From Paramacrobiotus metropolitanus (taxonomy: Eukaryota > Tardigrada > Eutardigrada > Parachela > Macrobiotidae), in NCBI RefSeq assembly GCF_019649055.1, contig NW_026570263.1:806001-870000 (forward strand): a stretch of 64,000 nucleotides of DNA, in the 5' to 3' direction. The position numbers and the translations under genes were made by a program. The notes below the pieces were generated by a model. That model was not told where the DNA came from, made no database searches, and was given only the letters and a program-made list of their open reading frames with translations. Every line of letters starts with the position of its first letter. The first letter of the stretch is position 1. Of the stretch, positions 21,329 to 32,999 are shown one piece after another.

Positions 21329-24095
21329 ATGTCCTCGTCGTCCGAGTCGAGTTTTGACGAGCCCGAGGAGTGCACCGTGGCGAATGTGGCGGTGCTGAAC
21401 AAGTACAAATTAGCCGGAGAAATTGCTAACAGTAAGTGGGCGCAGGCGCTGCGTCTCCCTGTAGTCGCCCATCCGCTCCACGCTGCTGTACAGAGAAGCG
21501 TGCAGTCGGGTGGAACTGGGAATTATGTGGTCTGATCTGTGGTGATTTTGCTGCTGTTTTGCTGGAGACAGACGTTCGCAAGCGTTTTCTTTGCTTGCAG
21601 AGGTCGTAAAGAGTGTGGTGGAGAAATGCGCGGCGGAGCAGTCGGTGCGGGAGTTATGCGAGGCGGCCGACGCCCTGATCATCGCGGAGACGTCGTTGAT
21701 TTTCAAGAAGGAGAAGGAGCTGCGCAAAGGTTCGCTGCACTCCGCTGGTTTACCTTCAGCTGTGTGATGCGCTGCACTGCGTTGACAGGTGTGGCCTTCC
21801 CCACGTGCATTAGCGTCAACAACTGCGTCTGCCACTTTTCGCCCCTCAAGAACGACACGGACGTCGTGCTGAAGGACGGGGACCTCGTCAAAATGTATGC
21901 CAGGCTCTTGATCGCCGTTTTGACTGCTTATTGAGCGCTGCTTTCTTCCTGCAGTGATTTGGCCGTGCACATTGACGGATACATCGCCAGTGTTGGATAT
22001 TCACATGTGGTTGGCGCTACGAAGGTTAGTCACAGGATTTTTATTACATTTTCAACTGTGCATCTTTGAATTGGCTGTATGACATTATCGCGCATTACGT
22101 GGCATCCTTTTTGAAATTTGTAATTAATTTCATTTTACAAGACACGAATAATCGATGATGCATTTATAATTTTATTAATTTTAACTGAATAACTCTTGTA
22201 CGAGTAACTCCTAATTTTTTGGCAGTTTTTAATTCATTGATTTTAATTATTTCACCCGCATGGTGTACTTCTTCATGTTCAATTTAATATCGATTAATTC
22301 TAATAAAATAGCGCTCATTTATCGCATAATAATTTCTTTATTTTTAATGTTGGATTCGGCTATTAGTTAATTTTTGTAACACAATAAGAAATAATTTTCG
22401 GCTAGGAAGAAGGTTATTGATTTTGTTTGCTACTTGGAGAATTTTTGTTTGAAGCGAAACGAACTAGTGGTGATTGCAGGAGAACCCGGCGAGCGGACGG
22501 AAGGCGGACGTGATCCGGGCGGCGTACACGGCCCTGGACGCCTCCATGCGCCTCATTAAGGGCGGCGTTGATGTACGTGCGGCGTGTGTAATTGCAGGCA
22601 GTAGTTAATATATTTGTGGAGTATTTATTCTGTCATTTGAATGATTATTATAAAAATATGGATCTTGTTTGGGCAGAACTTCAAAGTGACGGAGGTGATC
22701 CAGAAGGCGGCGGAGGCGTTCCAGTGCAAGCCCATCGAGGGCATGCTCTCGCACCAGCTGTACCGCAACCAGTTCGAGGGCAAGAAGAGCATCATTCAGA
22801 ACCCCAACGAGGCCCAAAAGTGTGTATCGCCAATCATTCTTCACTGTGCTGGACTGCATTTAGCTGTGCTTTTTTGTTGAATTAACGGTGTGTCGCCTGT
22901 GTGGTAGACGTGAGCACGAGAAGTCCGAGTTCGACGTGAACGAAGTGTACGCGCTGGACATCCTGGTCAGCACGGGCGAGGGCAAGGCCAGGGAGGTGAC
23001 GGCGCGCACCACCATCTACCGCAAGACCGACTCCTCCTATCCGCTCCGCATGAAGACCTCCCGGGGTAATTATTTGTGCAATAAATTAAATTTTGCTGAT
23101 TAATTTTGTTATTTTTTCCTTGCTTTTATTGAATATTGTCGAAGGGTGTTTTATCTGTTTCAAGAAGAAATCTGGCTGCATTTGCAGTGCAGTTAATGGC
23201 TTAGTTTTTACTTGTGCCTGGCTCTTGGCGGTGTGTTTTTGTTTACTTGTTAATTATTGATTGTGTGTGTGTGCTTGTAGCTTTCTTCTCGGAAGTGGGC
23301 GCCAAGTACGACATGATGGGCTTCTGTCTGCGCTACTTCGAGGACGAGAAGAAGGCGCGGCTGGGCATCGCCGAGTGCGTCAACCACGGCCTGCTGACGC
23401 CCTTCCCGGTGCTGTACGAGAAGGAGGGCGACCTGGTGGCGCAGTTCAAGTGCACCGTCGCCATCACCGCCACCGGCCTCCAGAAGATCTCCGGCTTCCC
23501 GCTCGACGTGGACGCCTACAAGTCCGACCACAAGATCGCCGACGCCGACCTCAAGGTGCACCCACCAACACATTAGAATCGTTGCAACGGCGTCTGATGT
23601 GGTTAATTTATTGCTAATGGCGTCTAATGTGGTTAATTCATTGCTTATTTACCTGGTACTATTTTATTTGGTGTTTACTCATCATTTTATTTATTCGTTG
23701 TGTATTTTATTCACTATTTTATTCAGTACTGTATTTATTTATAATATTTCGTTTAGATTTCTTATTTTCTTTAGTATTTGAGTTAGCATTTCATTTATTG
23801 CTTTATTTAGCGATACGTTTGTTTGATTATGTAGTATCCTGTTTAGTATTTCATTGAATGATTGCTGATTGAGCAGGAGGCGCTGAGCACGGGGACGAAG
23901 ACGAACAAGAAGAAGAAGGCCAAGGCCAAGAAGGCGGCGGGCGAGGCGGCCAACGCGGCGATCATGGGCTTGAGCCTGAAGGAGAAGGACGGCCAGCCGC
24001 AGCCCAGCCAGGACGGATCATCGGCAGCGGAAGCGGCGGCGGGCGCGGGCGGAGATCAGGCTAAGGAGACGAGCACCGCGGTGCGGGACGCCTAA
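21329..24095 (+). CDS. PA2G4: Proliferation-associated protein 2G4 (EBP1)
   Basis: Nine exons: 21329-21431, 21601-21729, 21789-21894, 21955-22024, 22480-22572, 22677-22819, 22908-23065, 23281-23555 and 23877-24095. They total 1296 nt or 431 aa, and all introns are GT-AG. The start ATGTCCTCG at 21329 gives [20 protein letters not shown]. The fold is the methionine-aminopeptidase 'pita-bread' type: [33 protein letters not shown] and [20 protein letters not shown] are characteristic. Family members lack peptidase activity and bind ribosomes and structured RNA, acting in growth control and translation. A Lys-rich patch (about 367-380, [12 protein letters not shown]) matches the family's nucleolar/RNA-binding tail, followed by a longer Ala/Gly-rich end than in vertebrates (about 394 aa in human). 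The gene is convergent with the PNGase F-like gene, with stops about 450 bases apart. Confidence 0.95.
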
Positions 24096-24546
24096 AGGCC
24101 CGCCTCCCGCCCGTCAACGTGTCCAGTTGTATTACCTTCTTTCCGCCGGACTCCAAACAAACTTTCCTTCACCACTGGCTCGGTTTCCCTGGGGACGGGA
24201 CGACGTCCCACTTGTGTGGATAGGCGCCACGCCCCGGCGTCCGGGGCGTGGCTGCTGATGACGCTGGTTCTGGTTGTCGTAGACGAGCTGCGCTGTCCGC
24301 GTTGCGCGCGCGACTCGTGTTGGCTGACTTGTCGATAGTCCGCGGCAGCGCCGAGCGCAGCTCTAGTTTTTTACTTGTTCTCTAACACACTGATACGGCT
24401 CCTCTCTTCGATCATTTAACAAAAACAACAACTACCAACTGTTGATCCGTTCGTTCAATAATTATAGTAAACGACTGCAGTGAGATTAGTTATTACAGTT
24501 ATCGTACATAATTATAAAAATATTTTATAAAAAATAGTGATAATAA
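24096..24546. other. Convergent 3' UTR region
   Basis: This lies between the PA2G4 stop and the stop of the minus-strand amidase gene, and probably holds both 3' UTRs. A GC-rich direct/inverted run ('cgccacgccccggcgtccggggcgtggc', 24226-24253) can fold: the arms gccacgcccc and ggggcgtggc pair with a short loop. Confidence 0.45.
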
Positions 24547-27500
24547 TTATAGTCCGGGGAGGATGAGTTTGTGGTAGGGCTGGGGCTGGGCGGGCGGCGG
24601 CAGCGTGTGGTGGGGGTGGAAGTCCTTCCAGAAGGACAGGTAGCAGGAGATGATGATGTTGCCGGGGTTGGAGGTGGGGTTGGGCTTGGAGTTGTTGTAC
24701 AGGCCCTCGTAGTGGATGGCGTTCTCGCGGCCAGGCCGCAGCTGCTCCGTCAGGTCCACGATCCACGGCGTCACGTTCTCGCCTAGCAAAAACCACCCGT
24801 ACAACAACAATTTAATTTGTTATCCTTTTTCTGTTTTGTTAAACCATCAGCGATAGACCGCCAGATTAATTTCCTGTAATTTTTTAATTTTATTTTTATC
24901 CGCCCGCAGGGCGGTTGACGCCGGCATAACTCAATGAAGTACAGTACTGTAATTAAAAAAATGAAAATTAATTTTTTAATGATTAGCAAGGCAGTAAATT
25001 GACAATTTAATGGATTATGATTTCTTTAAATTATAATTTTGATTGACCACCGGGGCGGTTGAGGCAGGCGACTGACGTACCGGGACACCAGCCGTTGCGG
25101 CCGTACAACCAGGTGCCGTGCTGGTTGGCCACCGTGCCCTGGCGGACGCGGTGCGCGCAGCCGTGCGGCGTGCCGGCGTTGGTGAAGACGCGGGAGTTGA
25201 GGTTGGCGTTGTTGACGAGGAGGTTGTGCGTGGTGACGCAGAACTCGGCGCAGTTGTTGTTGTCGGAGCCGTGGCCGGTGATGAGGCAGTAGGCCGTGAC
25301 GCGGCGCACGTCCGGCGGCAGGAAGAAGTGGAAGTCGTGGAACTTGCTCTCGTACGTCAGGTCGAACGGCTCCGACCCCACGAACATGGGCTCGATGTGC
25401 TCCGGGTACACCGGCGGCCCGCCGCCCTTCGGCGCCGCTCCCCCTGCTCAAAGGGGGCCCGTTTACATATTCGAAAGTGACCAATTCCAGCACAGCCACA
25501 ACAATTAATATTATGTGACATATTTAAAAATAATTTAGCATACTGTACGCACGTAAAGAAATAAGTCAATAAATTATCTGTACATGTATACCGGGTTGGT
25601 TGGCGCGTATCCAGTCGAGCGGGTCGGAGAAGCGCAGCGTCAGCACCGGGTACCAGGCGTCCGTCCAGGGCGGGTGCTTCATGGTGAAGTTGCAGAACTG
25701 CGCCGTCAGCAGCGGCATTAAATGCGTCGCGTCCGTTAGCCAGCGCCCCACTCCACTACAAAATAAGCAACAAATATAAATTTTAGATATCTATATATAT
25801 ATTTATCGTTAGTATATAAATATCTATATTATATATACTCTGTAGAATGACGATACATGTACGCCCATCACGGCCACTGCATATTTCTAAGGTAGTTGTA
25901 GATTAATAACATACCTCACAAATTATGCAATACAAATTAAAATGACTTCACAGTACCTACAGATTACATGCTCGTATTAAAACACGAACCACGTACCATA
26001 CGCATACAGTATTGTACTCTGTACTTACGATTATTTATACTGTACCTACTCCCTATTCGGGCCTATTGACATTATACTGTATTATAACGCATAAATGAAC
26101 TTTAACCGGAAGTATCAGATCTGTATACATATACTGCCCGCTGTGACGAAAACTTAACAAATAGAAGCTTATAACTTTATCTATATTCGGTCAAGTACTG
26201 GCGATGGAAGTGTTACTGTACGTGATTTGCTTGCATAGTTATTGACACGTACCGGCGGTAGGCGGTGATCCAGCGGCCCATCTCCATGCCGCAGAGCGCC
26301 GTGTCGTCGCAGCAGACGAACAAGTGGATGGTGTGGTCCCACTCGGCGCAGCTGCGGTCCGTGCTCAGCGGGCACTGCAGCTCCAGGTCCAGCGTCAGCT
26401 TGGCGAACGGCACGCGGTCTGTAAACAAGATGAGAAAACACGTCAATCCCCTTAATACTCGATCGTTTGTCTCGCTTAACATTAACCACGCCGCAGTCCA
26501 GTCCAAAAGAGCGCATAGGGCAAAGGTCACTTCTTAAACAACCTCCGCAGCAAAATCAACCAAATCTTGGCACGTACATAAAAATAATTATGTTTTAATC
26601 ACTTCCTGGTTGAAATGTACTATGGACTGTTTAATGTTTACGGATTTTCGCCGGTTTAGCATGATATTATGAGCCATTATACCGCCCCGTCAACCCACCA
26701 CCGTACAGCTTTCGTTTGGTTGTACAAATACACAGTGCGAAGGTTATTTAAGTAACCATTGCCCGTAGCGCAGCCGTCGCCGGCCGCTCTTAAGGACCAG
26801 ACTGCGGAGGTCGCCGAACCGTGCCGGCAGTGTCTTACGTCCGTCCCAGGGCATCTGCACGTCGGCCGCGAAGGCCCCGGCCTCGCCGTGCATGCGCGTG
26901 TGGTTGAAGACGTTGACCAGCAGATCGCCGGCCTTCCCCTCGGGCTCTCCGCGGGGCGGCGGCACCGGCTTCCCGGGGACCGGCGGTCCGACGGGCGGCG
27001 GCGGGAGGATGCCCTGCAGCTGGTCATGGAGGTCGGTGAGGTAGTTCATGCCCTCGATGTGCCAGGCGAAGAAGTTGAAGCTGGGAAACAAGCACCAGCC
27101 CATCTCCTGCAAGCGGCCGCGCCGGTCGATGCCCACGTAGAAGTTGTCGGACTGCGTCGTCTGGAAGCGCACCAGGATGCTCGTGCCCTGCCGCGCCAGC
27201 GCCATGATGCGCTCGTCGTACGGCACCATCGTCGCCGGGATGGACAGCACGGCGCTGCACTCGCCGCCCTGGCAGTTCATGTCGCGGATCGGCTCGCCGC
27301 TCCCCGCCACCACCATCACGCCCAGACTCCCGCTCTGCTGCATATTCCACACCTACGCGGACATTCAGTTTATTATACAGCTAATTCATCTCTAACGATG
27401 GTATTTCAGAAGATTACACAGTGTCCATCAGACGTATACGTATATAAATATCGTCGATAATTTCAGAGTAACCATTCTACAGCACGTATTAGGCCTGATA

Positions 27501-29440
27501 TATAACCACATATGCGTATATGAGATATACAAGACAGTGACCTTTCTGTAAAGCATATTAGACTGATCATACATAAGCTATGTATTTAGTCCTCAAATCA
27601 AGTAACAGCGGCATTAATTTTGGAGTGTTGATACTAGAGATGTTTCTGATAAATATATAAGACGGTGACCTTTGATTACTTGTACATATTACGCGGCACA
27701 TATATACGAACTGCATATATCTATATACCGTGATTACTGATATAAGCAATAAGCAGTAACCATTTAAATGCATAATCAGCGACCTATATATACTTGCCAT
27801 ACAAAACGACTAAAATACAGTGACCTTTTTGAAGTAAGAGCATCCTCCGTCGGTGAGGAAGGCGATCTTGCCGCGCACCATCGGATTGCGCTCGCAGCCG
27901 GCGCCGGCGAAGAGGATGGGCGTGGCCCGCGAGCCGAAGCCGACGAACATGTTGGGCAGCCAGTCGTAGCGCGCGTCCTGCCGTTTCAGCACCACCGGCT
28001 GCAGCCGACCGTTCACTATATCACACGCATACATACGTAAATCTTGTTACATATGTTTACTGATTTTAGTAATTATTCTACGAGCGATGTAAAACGACAG
28101 TGAGCGGAGGTACATGTAAACGTAAATGTTAGTATCGTACTTCGGCCGGCGCAGTTCTCGTCGTACATGAGGCAGTCGAGCGTGCTGTGGGTTAGCGGGA
28201 CGGCGGCGCTGTCCGGAAGGAAGACGGCCTGGTAGTAGCCGCAGTTGTGGTCCTCGCAGCGCCACTCCTTCAGCACGTCGGGGATCCAGTTGCCCAGCTC
28301 GTACACCGGCGTCGTGGCGAAGTGCATGCGCTGCAGCTGCTCCCCGATCTCCGCCTCGCTCAACTGCAGCTGCAGCATGCGGTTGATCAGCTGCTTGCGC
28401 ATCCACTGCGCCTCGGCGTACGCCGACGCCGACGTCGACAGGAAGATGTACTGGGCGTCCGCCGGACCCTGTTACACATTCAAACGTTTTCTCCGCATTG
28501 AGAAAGCCATTGTTTAATTAAGACGCACCTTGATGATGCCGTCGAAGGAGTGCGGCGTGTTCCAGAGGGCCTCCAGGAAGCCGGAGCGTTTGTCGAAGGT
28601 GTGGATGAGGATGGGGGCGTTGTTGAGGGGCTTCTGCGGGAAGCGGACGCTGCCCTGGATGGTCACCAGCGAGAAGGGCGGCGCCGGGTCACCCGGCTTC
28701 AGGTCGCGCGGTGACAGCGACCGCTTGCGCAGTTCCCGCCCGGGGCTGGCGGTTAGGCCGGGGAAGATGCGGTTACTGGGCACCGCCGCGGAGGTGCCGT
28801 ATAGCGAGTTGTCCTGTGGCTGGTCGGGGATGTGTTTGGGCACGGAGAAGATGTTGCGGAGAGCCACCTACCGATCACTCGTGTTCTTCTCAAATATACC
28901 ATAACAAATCATTATTGTACCGGTGTGACCGCAAACAAACAAGAGTAATTATTCGACAGCACTTTATATGTCTTTTTTTATATTCACATATCTTGTACGC
29001 ATTCGTTGTAAAGGTCATATGCGTTTTATATATATTTATTATATATATACAGCACTCAAATTTATATAATTATGCAATCCACATTTTTATACGATTATCC
29101 GTATATATAAACAGTCATCGTGTTTTTTAATATGCCGGTTAGAAAATCTAAAACATATTATAATGGCAAACATTGAATATGAGGGACCGACCTGGTTCTT
29201 CCAGCCGATAGTCTGGTGGTCGGGCTGCCGGCCATAGGGCACGATCGGCCGGAAAAAGGAGCCGGCTCCTCCCGCTCCGCCGTGGGGCGGCTGGGCGACG
29301 GGCAGCGGGCGCAGCGGCGGTTGGCCCTCGGGGTGGTACTGGCTGAAGTCAGCCGGGAGGAGGAGCCCCAGGAGGGGGTCCAGCAACAGGGCCAGGAGGA
29401 GGATAAAGAGGCAGCTGCGCGGCGAGCACAGCGGAGGCAT
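24547..29440 (-). CDS. Secreted PNGase F-like amidase with PA domain
   Basis: Nine exons: 29440-29192, 28867-28529, 28468-28141, 28015-27825, 27352-26839, 26418-26253, 25755-25592, 25443-25081 and 24782-24547. They total 2550 nt or 849 aa, all GT-AG. The start at 29440 gives a signal peptide or anchor (CLFILLLALLLDPLLGLLL). A protease-associated (PA) domain lies at about 295-400: VRGKIAFLTDGGCSYFKK then SGSLGVMVVAGSG. The C-terminal half matches the two-domain PNGase F fold: CAEWDHTIHLFVCC, with D568 a likely counterpart of catalytic Asp60; GHGSDNNNCAEFC, with E717 a likely counterpart of Glu206; and GTWLYGRNGWCPG (760-772), the family's most recognisable motif. PNGase F removes N-glycans by cleaving the glycosyl-asparagine amide bond, so secretory or lysosomal glycoprotein deglycosylation is inferred. 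Activity is not shown. An upstream in-frame ATG near 29608 would lengthen the N-terminus and hide the signal peptide, so I prefer 29440. Confidence 0.88.
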
Positions 29441-31689
29441 GCGGCCTCGACCGGCCCGGCCGTAAGGGGGCGGCCGGTAATCGGCAGGGGGAGGGACGGC
29501 GGGCCCCGCCGCCGAAGCGCGGCAGTGAGGGGCGTGTCCCTCCGCCGGGCAGGTGCACGGCGGGTCAGCCGCGGACGGGTCGTCAGCATGTGGCACGAGT
29601 ACTGGCATTCCTGCGCATTAGTATTATATACCAGACCGATGTCTACAGGAATATATGGTGTTGACGTGGGCTACGCCAGTTCCATCCGCAGTACAATGTA
29701 GCGCAACGTGACCCCCGTCGTCCTTGATCGTACTGCCACAAATACAGATACCCGTATTTAGATCAACTTTAAGGTTATACAGCTAACAATGAGGTTACTC
29801 TGGTAGTGTGTGCGCGTTGCAGAATTAGAGCAAAACAGCGGGACAAGTGCGGTACTGAGCTTTATCTACGATGGCATCGGGTCAAGTTGGATAGAATTTG
29901 TTGACAAACCGATGCTTTATCACGGTGAGGGATTGCTTAATGTGTTATAAGTATTACAGACTGCTGTTAATTTTACTAATGGTTTATCTTCCGTACGGTT
30001 ACTACACACGGCGTCGAGTATCATCCAAATAAAACCAGTGTGCGCATAATTACACAAACACTATGTAATTCGTATGTTCCCTTATCATGGCTGTACCGGT
30101 GTCAGGTGTCATTTAAGTAATTAACGGGGCATGCACTTCGGTTGATCGCTTAACAGGGATTATATTACTTGTATAATTATGTTATATTAACAACGTAAAT
30201 GGTATATACGTATATGCTCGTAATTACAGCCACTTGATGAGATATCGATTAGGCCGACGCATCTGTACCCTACAAGCCGCGTGGCTATTGCGTCGTATTA
30301 CTGTGCTTGCTTGGAAATAAAATATTATGTAGAATTCTGGCGATGATAATAAAACATAGCAATATCACAATAATGTTCATGTCATATTTTTCCAAGAGCC
30401 AGTTACGTACCGTGTGTTGGTAATATCTATTATATAGTTGGTAATATCTATTACTTGCAGAGTACATACATAGTCCATATATACAGATACATGCGTTCTT
30501 ACCGAATAAATGCCGATATAAGTCGATTACGAGCAGTTCTAATTAAATGTCTCAGAATTTGCACAGCGTGCATTCACATTACTATCATTAATCCGTAAAT
30601 TATTATTTACTATTTATTCTGATTTTCCAATGGTGAAAAAACATATCCTCCAGCTCCACGCCGTAAGCTAGCCAATTGTCTCCTTTTTGGGCGGCGAAAA
30701 TATTACAAATTTGGCCTACGTTGGTCGTTGGAAAATACTTTGTATCAGCTCATTTTCATTATTTTACCGACACTGTTAATCTTCCTCGTTAATTCAGCTA
30801 AAGCGTATACATCCTAACAATAATTAGAGTAAATGCGTTTCCTGACACGTACAGCCGGTGACCTTTGGACCATAGTCAATGTTAATCGCTGCCTAGTTCC
30901 GTACAATGCAGCAGCATGGCAAACCAATTAGGAGCTCAATTGCCACGTTGACGATGCCGATCAGTCGGCAGAAAAAAACCGGCATAGCAGGCAGTTAACG
31001 GGAATGTGCATTGTGTTGTCCTTTATCGCCGCAGTTCATCGTAACCAATGCATTTCACCGGCCATGCCGATATCGATACGCGATTCCTTGCCTAGAATAC
31101 GTAGTTACGTACAGCGAAGCAGGCCAAAACTAGCTACCAACCAACCGGCATCGCAGTTGCAGCTGGCCATAATTAATTATTCGAAGCATCCGCAGTCTGA
31201 CATCATCGCCGGCAAGGCAAAAAAACTGGATGACCTGAGGAGTGAGGGCGGGTCGGGCGGACCGATAGATATGCACGAAACAGGGCAAAGGCAAGCCCGG
31301 ACAACTGTTGACATGCCACACTGATTTGCCAGTGTTGTGATCGAGCGGCCAGGTCAACGCTGGGTTAACATTATCGGTTATGGGGAATTTCTAACAACGG
31401 GCTGTTATTATTGTAATAATTTTTATTAACGGTGCATTAAGACAACTGACATAACAATACGTTACGGCTGCGTATCTGCCATCAAACAGTAGCTGACCAG
31501 CGCTTCCGGTTGTCCGCTTACCGGATGATCCCTCTAGTTTAGTTCCTCTTCCCGATTTATACCTACCTTTTTTCTGTCCGACATCACCTGCCGCATGCGC
31601 TCATTTCGCCGCATTATACGTACGTGTCCGATCGATCTTATCAGTGGCGGGACGAATTAAGTGGCCACGTAAATCCCTAGCACGTCGTG
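29441..31689. other. Intergenic, no gene seen
   Basis: AT-rich DNA between the two divergent secreted-protein genes. It probably contains both promoters. Small open frames (30285-30467, 31004-31324) have no recognisable content. A near-duplicate 'ggtaatatctatta' pair occurs at about 30418-30455. Confidence 0.4.
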
Positions 31690-32932
31690 ATGCCATCCAT
31701 GACCAGTGGTCAGTGGGCGTGGGGCTGCGCGCTCTTTGTTGCCGGCTGCCTCTGCGTACTGCTCCTGCCGGCGCCGGCCACATGCAATAAACACTGCGAC
31801 GTAAGTTAACGAATGCGCTAGGGTAGGTATCGTACCAATTAATTATCTCATATAACTGATATAAGTAATACTTAATACTCGTAGTAATATCAAGCTGACC
31901 ACGCTCTTAATACTTATTGAATAATTATTCCTACGGTAGCGTTGCTGTGCTTACACGTGTTCGAGTACATGTACCGGGAGTGACCAGTCATGTATAATAA
32001 TATATTTCCGCTTTCTAGATCTCTTGTTATTTGACTAAGGTGATTTACTAATCAATACCAGGTACTATTATATTACTCGGCACCACGACATAATATTAAT
32101 TTTTCTTAATGCGCGTATCTGTACTTGATCACGTTACGCATACACATAGTCACGGTACCATGACGGAACGAATAGCTGCATTACAGTGCAGGTCTCGCGA
32201 TGATGCCGATGTTGTTACCGTTGTTGCAGTCGGAAGTGTACCGGTGCAAGCGCGGCGATGAGGTGTTCAAGTACCAGAAGAAGTCCCTGTGCAAGAAGAC
32301 GCTGCAGAGCTCGGGTGTGGTGACCATCGACTGCCACGGCGTCCGGCACGACTGCATCTGTCTGGACGGTGCGTACTGCCTAGTGCCTGGTTCCTTCCTT
32401 CACTGACTTAATTACTGCAGAACAGAACAGCGATGCTGTAAATCTAGGTTGCATAGAAGTATGTAATGTACACGATAATTATGTATACAAGTGAAATGGC
32501 TGCAACTGTGCAACACAACGAGGCAGATAGCGACCGGAAGGACAACTAAACGAATTAATAGCGCATATACACGTGATTGCAGTGGACTCGGTGTGCGCGC
32601 AGATCGGGCAGTACGCCTCCAAGGGCTCCTCCAGCTCCGGCTCCATGACCAACTCCAGCTCCGGCTCCTCCTCCTCCTCTTCATCCAGCTCCAGCAGCGA
32701 CGACGGCACCGTCTGCCCCGACGCGTACCCCGGCGACGGGAACAGCTGCCGCAGCCACGAGCAGTGCAAGCCGACGCCGGGCGGCCTGGCGCTGTGCTGC
32801 GAGTACACCTGCTACCACGTCCACAACCTGCCCTGCGTCCGCGACTTCTTCCACCGCGACGACCAGCTCTGCACGGACGCCATGTGGGACAAGCAGTGGC
32901 ACGACCTCGGCGGCTATCCCAAGGAAGTATAA
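31690..32932 (+). CDS. Small secreted Cys-rich protein with Ser linker
   Basis: Three exons (31690-31800, 32230-32368, 32583-32932) give 600 nt or 199 aa with GT-AG introns of phase 0 and 1. The N-terminus is a signal peptide (CALFVAGCLCVLLLPAPATC). A first Cys-rich module covers about 36-90 (CNKHCDSEVYRCKRG to HDCICLD). A Ser/Gly linker follows at about 97-127 (GSSSSGSMTNSSSGSSSS). The second module is C-terminal: VCPDAYPGDGNSC, CKPTPGGLALCCEYTC and LPCVRDFF. Its CC-x3-C pattern with spaced cysteines is loosely WAP-like or prokineticin-like, but I do not recognise the family. An extracellular, disulfide-stabilised ligand or inhibitor is possible. 'aataaa' at about 33212 could be its poly(A) signal. 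Confidence 0.8.
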
Positions 32933-32999
32933 CTACATATCTACTGATATTTTCTTTTAATTAACTCTCTTTCCTTTAGACTCGCTGATATGTACTAAG

